Position numbers and translations under genes: made by a program. This document shows positions 48,214 to 57,131 of a DNA stretch of 64,000 nt, piece after piece (position 1 is the stretch's first letter; every line of letters starts with the position of its first letter). The notes beneath the pieces are model-generated. The model saw nothing but the letters and a program-made list of their open reading frames with translations, searched no databases and was not told the origin of the DNA. This stretch comes from Casuarina equisetifolia (Eukaryota; Streptophyta; Magnoliopsida; Fagales; Casuarinaceae), in contig CM052360.1 in the NCBI GenBank assembly GCA_028551475.1, forward strand, positions 24,560,682-24,624,681. The letters are read 5' to 3'.

Positions 48214-49796
48214 ATGGCTTCCTCACCTGCCTCAACCTCATCAACCGCATGTGCTGCGTATGGCAATGCGGCTGAAGGGTCCACCTACCGTGCAGCGTTT
48301 TCTCTGCAGCAGCCGCAGAGACCGACCCACTTGTATCAGGCCATTCCGCCGGTGCAGTCGGCCGTTTCTGACTTCACCCTGACCCAGACGACCGCTCAAC
48401 ACGCGCACAATGCTAAAAGCGCACACAGTGGCTGGGGAGACAAGCCGGAATGTCAGATTTGTCCACGATTTGGGCACGAAGCAATCCAGTGTCGGGAACC
48501 CTACAACCCCAACTTTTAGTTGTCCTCTTCGACGCAGGCTCCCCCGCCGCAGCCGCGGGTGATGGCCGGAGGAACTTGGTTTACTGATTCGACCCATTCT
48601 ATTATGAGCAGACCATCCCAACCGTCCGGCGTCCACTCATATTCAAGTCCCCAGCAGGTCAACACAGGTAATGGATTTAGTTTTATTTATATATATAATT
48701 ACAATCACGGTAGTTATATTTTCTTAGCAATTCTCTCCATGTCCTACTTGTTGGCTTCATTGGCAAGATCTTGTTGTCTGTTTTCATAATATATAGTTCA
48801 AAGATTTTGTCAAAACTTAAGGAGTTGATAATACTCTTTAGTTGTTGTTAGTTATCAGTTTGATCTTATATGACTCCTATTTTTCTCATTCTCGTAGAAT
48901 ATCAATGTCAAAAATACCTAGAATCAAATACTGTTCATGGATGGGCGAATAATAAACAAAAAGGTGAATATTATTCAAAAGAAAAGGCTGGATATAAAAA
49001 GGAAGATAAATGCTATTATGAGGACAAAAGGAGAGGAGAATACTCCTCTGAGGATGGAAGGAGGGGGGAATATTATTACGAGGGCGAAAGGAGAAGTGGA
49101 TACTACTTAGGAGAGAGAGCTAAATACCAAGAAGAAGGTAAATACTACTTAGAGAACAAAGAGAAAGGTGAATACTTTTCAAAAGGAAAAGTTAGATATG
49201 AAAATGGAGATAAATACTATTATGAGGATGAAAGGAGAGAGGGACACTACTATGAGGATGGAAGGAGAGCAGGATACTACTATGAGGATGAAAGGAGAGG
49301 TGAATACTACTCAAGAGAGGAAGCTGAGTACCAAGAAGAAGGTGAACACTACTTAGAAGATGAAAAGAAAGGTGAATAGTATGCAAAAGAAAATGTTGAA
49401 TACAGAAAGGAAGAAAGCAAAGGGAGACACTACTTTGAGGATGAAAAAAATGATGAGTATTATTTAGAGGACAAAAGTAAAGGTGAATACTATTCAAAAG
49501 AAAAGGTTGAATATGAAAAGGAAGGTAAATACTATTATGAGAATGAAAGAAGAGACTAATACGGGTACAAAGGTGAATACTTCTTAGAGTATGAAAGGGA
49601 AGTTGTATACTTCTCGAAGGAGAAAGCCCAATATGAAGAATGTAAATACTACTCACAAGATGTGAAGGAAGGTGAATAATATTTGGAAGAGAGAACTGAA
49701 TACGAAGACCAAGGAGGATATTTCTTAGGGGACGAAAGAGAAGGTGAATACCAAGAAGAGGCTGAAGCGGTCTCGCAGCTGACAATTGAAGGATAA
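48214..49796 (+). pseudogene. Gag-derived chimeric gene 1: CCHC knuckle plus Tyr/Glu-rich repeat exon
   Basis: Two exons. Exon 1 (48214-48667) encodes a Ser/Ala/Gln-rich region and a perfect CX2CX4HX4C zinc knuckle (CQICPRFGHEAIQC), followed by YNPNF, the Gag C-terminal pattern of copia elements. A stop codon follows at 48517-48519. Beyond it, GGTWFTDSTHS recalls the protease start of such elements. After a GT-AG phase 1 intron, exon 2 (48898-49796) encodes about 300 codons of Tyr/Glu/Lys/Arg-rich repeats of the GEYYYEDERR type, ending SQLTIEG. Three in-frame stops (49377, about 49557, about 49677) interrupt it, each at a position where a Tyr codon is expected, but the frame never shifts. The same exon and intron plan recurs at 61325-62565. 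Retroelement Gag genes normally lack introns, so a host exon was captured or recruited. No function is known. Confidence 0.7.
48945..49750 (+). repeat. Coding tandem repeat, Tyr/Glu/Lys/Arg-rich
   Basis: Degenerate units of about 36-45 bases, each encoding a variant of G-E-Y-Y-x-E-D-x-R-R, with longer units in which K-x-x-Y-x-x-E-x-K-Y-Y precedes it. Unit lengths are multiples of three. The other copy of the gene has only three or four units (E-W-E-G-E-Y-Y type), so the array has expanded here or contracted there. Confidence 0.8.
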
Positions 49797-51211
49797 GCAG
49801 CGGCAGGTAAGTTTGTTGATGGAAGTAACTATTTTAACTTTGCTAAAACCTTATTTTCATCTTTTTCTTCGGGGATTGGAATCATACCAAGGCATGCGCT
49901 ATATGCTGTAGATTTGCCTTTCTTATCTGGATCACAATGCAATCAAGTTATTTTTTTTTCTAGGATTTCATCTGTCGTTGATCCACACCACAATCCCCAA
50001 AAGTACAAAAGCAAATATGACGGAAGTTCTTGTCATCGCAGGCTGGCCTATGATTACTAGATTTTCCTTTTATTTGTTGTCGAAAGAAACATTTCTCTGG
50101 GTCTTCGGCAGTCCGATCATGTAGGCCAGCTATGTGAAAAGGAAACTTTTGGAGAAATATATGTAGCTTTACAGACTATCTTTACGTATAGGTATTTCTC
50201 TTGTTTTAATGAGTTTTTTAGGTGAATTAACCTCACAACAGAGGAATTAAAGACAGCATTCTTTGTTGTGCTGTCATCAACATACGATCACAAGTCTCTT
50301 TGGCAGGTCCTAATTTTGAGTTTATTACAATACTCTGACCTTGATACCTCTTAAGGGCCTAAAACACCCGTCAAACGTTAGCTAACCTATATTCAAAGCC
50401 ATGTATTATTCATCTTCCAATTCTATCCTCTTATCTCCATCACGCAAAGATTTCCATGAATATTTATTTCCTATTGTTTAACAAAGATAGGAGGAGCTTG
50501 ACTTTTTATAGCAGGTTTGTCACTCTACTGTTATTATTTTAGCATGCTACTTAACAGGTGCTTTAAAGATTTTATCAAAACTCAAGTCCCTTTTTTTTTA
50601 ATCAAATTGTTTCCATCTTTTTATTTTTTATTTTTATGGATTGGACTCGTACACAAGCATGGACAAGTTAGTTAAAAAAGGATAATCATGTGCTATCTCT
50701 TTTTACTCTTTTTTTTTATTGGAAGAAACAAATAAGATTTTCTACCCATGGTAGTTGAATTATTGATAACTGCACAAAGATCAAAGTAGAAGGAAAACAA
50801 TTTTAATACTAAGAAAAGAGTGAATTGAAAAAGTTCTTATATTATATTATATTGTAATTTTTTTTGGTTAGGGCTTAATATGCCATTGCCCTATAACTAA
50901 TTGCGTGTTATTTGTGTTATATTCATTATAATGTTTGTGAAAAGATTTTTGATTCTACAATGTTTAATTATCTCAAGTATTTCTTTATACTCCAATATAA
51001 GGATTTTACACTAGTTGAACTGTTGTAATGAGAGATTTTTTTCCCAAAGTTCTTGTGTAAAAGCCATCCACGCGCACAATCATCACCCTTACAATTTCTC
51101 CTCCTATAGAAGTATGACAATTTGTTGCTCAATTGCCAATAATGTTATCATGGGTAAAACTCACAATATAGCAATGTGACCCCAATTTTGCATGTTTTTT
51201 GTATTCCGGAT
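49797..51211. other. 3' flank of gag-derived gene 1 and intergenic DNA
   Basis: The first 250 bases resemble the 3' flank of the second gag-derived copy (GTTTGTTGATGGAAGTAACT against GTTTGTCGATGGTAATAACT; ATCCCCAAAA..CAAAAGCAAAT in both). Beyond 50.1 kb it is AT-rich with no gene recognised. Confidence 0.5.
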
Positions 51212-51311
51212 CATCTTTCCGGATTCGCTCCGCCTTACAGCCTTGCTTCCCATTATAATTACCATTGTAGCACGTGTGTGGCCCAGCCCATAAGGGCCAT
51301 GCGGACTTGAA
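51212..51311 (-). pseudogene. Nuclear fragment of mitochondrial 18S (SSU) rRNA
   Basis: On the minus strand TCAAGTCCGCATGGCCCTTA, GGGCCACACACGTGCTACAA, then AATGGGAAGCAAGGCTGTAA and GGCGGAGCGAATCCGGAAAG. This is the conserved 3' part of small-subunit rRNA in its plant mitochondrial form; the plastid version differs after the CACACGTGCTACAATGG core. Only about 100 bases are present, so it is a NUMT-type insertion and not a working rRNA gene. Confidence 0.8.
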
Positions 51312-51319
51312 CTTATTTT

Positions 51320-51450
51320 AGGGTCTCGTTCCCTGAGTTCAAGAGTATACACTCTCGCGTCATACGGCTCCGTCCCGGAATCAGGACCTCCTCTTTCCTT
51401 TGACCAACGGGTCCTCGAACCAAATCGATACGCGCCCAATTCCAATCACT
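51320..51450 (-). other. Segment next to the NUMT, possibly also organellar
   Basis: More GC-rich than its surroundings. On the minus strand it contains GGAGCCGTATGACGCGAGAG, reminiscent of the GAGCCGTATG part of group II intron domain V. In SSU rRNA this sequence would not adjoin the 51212-51311 part. It may be a second mitochondrial piece joined to it. I cannot assign it precisely. Confidence 0.4.
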
Positions 51451-51611
51451 CACCCTTTTGTGGCGATAGATTGAAATAATCTATGGATTTGAGCCTTAAT
51501 GTCCATTTGGACTCCTTCTCCTAAAGCCGATTTGGTGGCACGTGTTAGGAAGCGTTTAAGATTGATCAGGTCGTTTATGGTTGAGACTAGGACGGTATTT
51601 AATCATCTTTA

Positions 51612-51646
<35 letters not shown>

Positions 51647-51929
51647 TCTTAACAAATGTTTTCGCAGTTGTTCGTCTTTTATAAATCCAAAAATTTCACC
51701 TCTGATTATGAAATACATGTTATCCCATGTTAATGTATTCAGAGGTAAGGTTTGCTTTGAGCACTCTAATTTCTTCAAAGTAACAGTGTAAAAGCACTAG
51801 AGCCACGACCCAGCCAGTTAAGGCCAAGAGCGCATCGTCGGCAGAAAGGACGAGCGGACTGTGCACACTAGGGGCGGACCAATCCGCCCAACCCAAGATC
51901 CAACTACGAGCTTTTTAATTACGACAACT

Positions 51930-52560
51930 TAAATATACGCTATTGGAGTACGTAGAATACAAGTTGTGAATAGTGATGAATCACAGCATGGTGAGAATTA
52001 AAAAAAAATTTGAATAAATTCTTATTTTCCTTCAAGAACAACTCAAGAGCAATAACAACGGAAATGGTTTTTTGATTTCACTAATAAAACTATACAAAAT
52101 GATTCCAATTTATAGGAATCCTTAAACATACATAAAAAAAAGGAAAACGAAAAATGTAATACAAATGAATTTATACTTATCTACGATATTGATCTTGAAT
52201 GGTATGAATCTTTGAGAGAATTTGAGATTTTTCTCAAATTCACAGTCGACGTGGTAGGTGGTGTGATTTTCTTGACAAGCCTGAGAAGATCGCGTGATTC
52301 TGTGCTTGAAATGGAAGGTTTCCGGTGATGGAGCGTTGGCCGGATGTTTCTGGAAGGGATCGAAACTTTCGGGGAGAGAGGCGGCACACCAGCATCTCGC
52401 GGCGCACCATTCTCTTGTGATGCAGGGCTGACGTGTCTAGTTTTGGCTACGTGTAGGTTTGTGGCAGCTGACGTGTTTAACAGTGAGAAGTCTTCCACAA
52501 TTAGAGCTTCCAGAAAAGACAATCTGTCCAGGATGCACTATCCATAAGTGGAGACCACAG
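51930..52560 (-). mobile_element. LTR-like region, weak
   Basis: On the minus strand it holds a TATA-like CCTATAAATTGG (near 52110) preceded by a GC-richer stretch with one open frame (52522-52181) lacking known domains. The layout resembles an LTR with its promoter, but no second LTR, primer site or polypurine tract is seen. Low confidence. Confidence 0.2.
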
Positions 52561-52839
52561 ATCCATATCCATATCCAGCAGATACGAGGGTGACAGTCTG
52601 AGTACCTACATTAGCATATCCAAGTGGATTTCAGTAGGGAAGCACAAAGATAAATGTCCGGCCAATCACCGTGAAAAATGTCAGTTGAGTTCAAAAAGTG
52701 CCTCTCTTGACTCTATTCCAAGGCTCCCCTTTCCGTTTGGGCGTCTGCAGGTATGACTTTGAACATCTACTAGTGAGTCGTCGGACTCTATCCGGTCTTT
52801 CTTTCTTCCCGGGGCACATCACTGACTGACCAGCGCGAG

Positions 52840-53000
52840 GTGCTAACCTCGTTTTGCCAAGGAAGGCCATTTTGCGCGGCCATGGCCTTGCCAGCGTGCG
52901 GGCGCCTTAGAGGGACTAAGGCCTCTTGGGGCCTTGGCCTCTCGCGCACCAGCCATGCCGGCACTGCTTGCCAGCGTGCGGGCGCGGTCTACTGTAAACA
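52840..53000. repeat. GC-rich segment with an 80-bp-spaced direct repeat
   Basis: TGCCAGCGTGCGGGCGC occurs twice (about 52890 and about 52970) within GC-rich DNA unlike its surroundings. It contains several GGCC words and CATGGCC. No reading frame is recognised. It could be part of a foreign or retroelement-derived insert. Confidence 0.5.
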
Positions 53001-53659
53001 GTGCGGAACAAGCACGATTGTAAGTTGATTTATCCAGCGCGCCACATTTCTCCGTTGCTCCCTTTGTTGGCGACACGCTACGCTCCTCACGTCAATCCCG
53101 TATAGAGAATCGAACCCTTGGGATATAAAGCCACCGTTGGTCACTGCAACTCATCATCTCGGACTTTTCTCGCTTCCTCGAGATAAAATGTACAACTGTC
53201 TTATATATACAGTAATTTTTTGTTCTAATCAAAATTAAAATTTTTATAATTAACACTTATTTGTGTAAATTAAGTATTTTTCTTTTCCAACGACGCCTAA
53301 GAATCCCATCATCGATTGTTATTGTAATTAGTCATTCACAAATTTATTGTAGAAGGATTGATCTCTAAATGTTGTATGTACCCTTAAGATCCAATCAGTA
53401 AATTTGTTTTTCTTTCCCCCTTTCTTGCTTTTTTTCACTTTCGATTTGTCAATCTTTCGATCTTTATAAAAGTTTTTTCGTTGTTCCTATACTAAATTAT
53501 CATAACATTCAGCAACACCTTTGTAAAAAATATCTTAATAAAAAGCCTTTAGAATTCACACATTCATCTACAACACGCGAATGTGGTAGGATCTTCTCCC
53601 CTATCTCCCTTTTCTAGAGACTTTTCTAAGGAAAATAACAAATATGAACTACCACATGC

Positions 53660-54240
53660 AATCACCTGGCAAGCACAATAATAAGCACATTAGATAATGT
53701 CTAAAAAATTTGGCACTAATTGTCCCTTTAAGTGTGTCCATTAATTTTTAAGTCTTTGTTCTTTATTTTTGTGGGACTCCACAGACATGGTAGGCACATT
53801 AGATAACGTCTAAACTTTTGGGACTAATTGTCCCTTTAAAGTGTTCACTGGCTTTTAAGTTTTTTTTTTTTTTTGGGACTCCATGAACATGGTGATCACG
53901 TTAGATAATGTCTAAAAGTTTTGGCACTAATTATCTCTTCAGAGTGTCCATTATCTTGGAGTCCTTGTTTTATATATATATATATATATATTTGGGACTC
54001 CACCAATATGGTGAGCACATTAGATTATGCCTAAAACTTTTGGCCACTAATTGTCCCTTCAAGTGTCCATTAGCTTTTAAGTCTTTTTTTTTTCTTTTTT
54101 TTGGGACCCCATGAAGATGGTGAGTACGTTAGATAATGCGTAAAATTCCTGGCAATAATTATGCCTTCAGAATGACCATTGTCTTTTAAGTCGTTTTTTT
54201 TTTTTTTTCGGTTTGTTGGTTTGGGACTCCGCGAACTTGG
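53660..54240 (+). repeat. Tandem array of about five units, about 110 bp each
   Basis: Units are anchored by CATTAGATAATGTCTAAAA or a variant at about 53688, 53798, 53899, 54018 and 54127. Each continues TTTGGCACTAATTGTCCCTT, AGTGTCCATTAGCTTTTAAG, a T tract (or a TA tract near 53970) and TGGGACTCCATGAACATGG. Degenerate single units recur near 54870, 55150, 55760 and 63030. Confidence 0.85.
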
Positions 54241-54404
54241 TACTTGAATACCAGACAACTAGAATCACCATTTATCTCTATATACATTTTTTTCTCTTCT
54301 TGCACTACTAAATTACTATAGCATTCACAGTGACTTTTGTCCCTAACAATGAGCCTTTAAATTTACTTGTTAGCAATCCAGTCCAAGCTTATTTAAGAAA
54401 TCAA

Positions 54405-54560
54405 ACACGACCAAATTAAATACATGTTCTTTGAAGGACGACAAATGATTCAGCCTTCTTTCCAACAAGTTTAATTAGGCTTAGTGGTGATTGATGTAAG
54501 CCCTGATGTCTGCCACGGCCTCCCCCCTAAAGACACTGATATGTTCTCTGATCACTACTT
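54405..54560 (+). repeat. Dispersed repeat R, partial copy
   Basis: ACGACAAATGATTCAGCC, TTAATTAGGCTTAGTGGTGA and GATGTAAGCCCTGATGTCTG match the middle of copy 1 at 29965. Confidence 0.65.
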
Positions 54561-56479
54561 GTTAGCTCTTTGTTTTTATTTTTATTTTTAGGGACTTTAC
54601 TAAGAATAAGACAAATTATAGGCTATAGTATTACGACCAAGAGGATTGTACCTTTTACCTTCGTCCAATATTCTCCAGTTCTTTTTATGTTAAATTAAAT
54701 ATTACATTCAACAACAACCTTTGGATCATAATAATGACCTTTAAAAGTCTCATTCAGTATCCTACCAAATGTAGGCATCTTCTCACCCATTTTCAATTTT
54801 AAAGATTTCTCTTTGGATAAGAAAAAAATACGAGCCACCATTTGCAAGGATAATACTTACCATTTGATGATGTCTGAAAATATGGTATTTTTAGAGCGAC
54901 CATTACTCGTTAAGTTTTTGTTTTTGTTTTTTTTTTTTTTAATTTTTGGAGACACTTGGAAAAAGACAAATCATATAAGGTTCGGCTATTGCCATTGTAA
55001 TCACAATAATGAACCTTTAAAAGTCATATTCATCTACCTAACTAGATGTGTATGCATCTTCTGATTAGTGTCCAATTTTTTGGACTTTTTGAAAGATGCA
55101 AACAAATATGAGCTGACATGTGCAACAACCAAATAGCTAGTAAGTACAGTAGTGAGCACATCTCATATCGTCTAAGAATCTGAACTCTAATCATATCTTC
55201 CAAGGGACCATTAGCTGTAAAATCTTTATTTTTCATTTTTTTGTGACTCGTGGAAGGATAAGGCAAACTAAGGGGACCAAACATTCCTTATTATTAGTTC
55301 TTTATCTAAATTTTTTTAGTTCTTGCTGAACTCAATTGACTAAAACATTTAGCATGCCTTCTGTCGGTCTCTAGATTTCGCACGTGCAGTACACCACACT
55401 TCCTGCAGGTTTACTTTAATCGGTCGTACACAAAAGTGTGGGGAGGCACTTCAATATGAATCTTCTTAATAACTGCGAAGGATGAGAAAATCTGAATAAC
55501 TATGCTACCTGTGACATAAAGCAATATATTTCATCTTTTTTCACAACTTCCTGCACTAGAAGCAGTCTAGAAATTAAATTTTCTTTCCAAGGCTCTTTAC
55601 CTTTTTAACCATTTCTCGCATTTCTCTTTCCCTTTATATGACTTTTCGGTTTCTCTGTGCTAAATATTTCACCATAATAATGAACCCTGTGTATGGATCT
55701 TCTTTCACACGGAATTTATTGACTTGTCTAAGGATAGTGTGAGCCACCATACACAATGATCATATAGCCGGCACGCACAGTAATTGATAATGTCTAAAAT
55801 TCTGAAAACCGGTCATCTCTCCTACCTGAGCTTGTAAGGGCTTCCTGATGGAGCATTATGTGTTAAGTTTTTGTTTTTTTTTTTTTGAGTACTTTTAAGA
55901 AAGATAAGATATATCTTTGGTCAATGCACTTGAAGATTAAACAGCTGGTATTTATCATACATGATTATCATATATAAATTTCCTCTGATTGTTTCTCTTC
56001 TAAACGTTCAGCAACAACTTCAGTGATAATAAATGAATTGATTGAGATTTTTATCATAATATGTGAATTTATCGTACAAGATTTGACAAAAGGTTTGATA
56101 TATGTGTACATTACAGGGGTTTGCCCGCCTCCAATTTTTTACCGAAGCTGCACTTTACAAGCACATTCATGGAAAGACCACTAGAGGGGAAGAAACGAAT
56201 ACAGTAACATAAAGAAAATGAAGAATATATTAAAAATACTTAAAAGAGAAACTTAGACAAAAACCAACATAATAAAAAAAGTATGCATGTGCAAGAAGAA
56301 ACAAAGATGCCACAAAAGTGATGGCCCACAAAAGCCTTGAAAACGTAGATGAGAAAAAACCCGCCACTTGAGGCATTGATGGAGGCAAAGGTAAACGAGA
56401 CGGTAAATCTTTGGCCCAGTTACCAAGTCAAGATGGCTCGTAAGTGAAGTTCGACATCTCCTCTTTTAGTAAATATAAA
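54561..56479. other. Intergenic, upstream of DC1 gene 2
   Basis: AT-rich DNA with isolated degenerate units of the 110-bp repeat. No gene is recognised. The last part (56380-56480) leads into module P copy 3. Confidence 0.5.
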
Positions 56480-56660
56480 CAAATGATAAATGTAAACGAG
56501 AGAAATCGACGTTTACCAGTGAAAATTCTGTCGGTGCACGTGGTTAACGAACAGACATGGGAATCACAGCTTTGGAGAATAAAAAATGTTTGGCAAAGTT
56601 AAAGAGACAAAACGTGTCTTGGGCACCGAATTCAACAGTCTTTTCGAAATAAGAGACCGT
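56480..56660 (+). repeat. Shared upstream module P, copy 3
   Basis: Contains GTAAACGAGAGAAATCGACG, GTCGGTGCACGTGG, AATCACAGCTTTGGAGAATA and GGGCACCGAATTCAACAGTC, in the same order as copies 1 and 2 but more diverged. Confidence 0.65.
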
Positions 56661-57019
56661 CAGTAACTGTGACTGCCAATTTTTTTTTTTGTTTTCCTTT
56701 TAAAATCAAAATTTACGTTTAACGCAGCTCGCGTAACGACGATGAATAATGTACCTTCTTTATTTTTTGGTTTTCTCGGATATTAAGAAGAAATAAGGGG
56801 AAAAAGGGGATAATAACAGCTGGGAAGCACCGGAGTTAACGAATTTAATAAGTGATCATTAACCGTTACGTCCTTTTTTTTTGGGGTGGGGGTGGGGGGA
56901 ACTTTATGAAAATTTCTCTGTTACGCTGAATTGATTATAAAATTCAAGAGTCACTTTTCTGAGAACGATAAGCCTTTAAATATCGCCCAGCGCCGAAGCT
57001 AGATTTCTTCATCTACAAA

Positions 57020-57131
57020 TAATGTTTGCGGTAGTCTACAGACACAGTAAATTTGTGCTTTCTCGTCCCAATATAGAGCAAGACATCGGTGTGAATCTCT
57101 TACGTTTGTTCATTTATCATCATCTACGGAA
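57020..57131 (+). promoter_or_regulatory. Shared leader module Q, copy 3
   Basis: AATGTTTGCGGTAGTC, GTGCTTTCTCGTCCC and GGTGTGAATCTCTTAC match the leader of DC1 gene 1 and end at the ATG of the proposed short first exon (57132). Confidence 0.6.

Noticed and set aside
49192..49785. 197-codon minus-strand open frame opposite the Tyr/Glu-rich repeat
   Set aside because: It is the antisense of the repeat array, rich in His/Leu/Ser, with no independent features.
51161..51445. 94-codon minus-strand open frame as a protein gene
   Set aside because: It overlaps the mitochondrial SSU rRNA match and has no protein-family resemblance.
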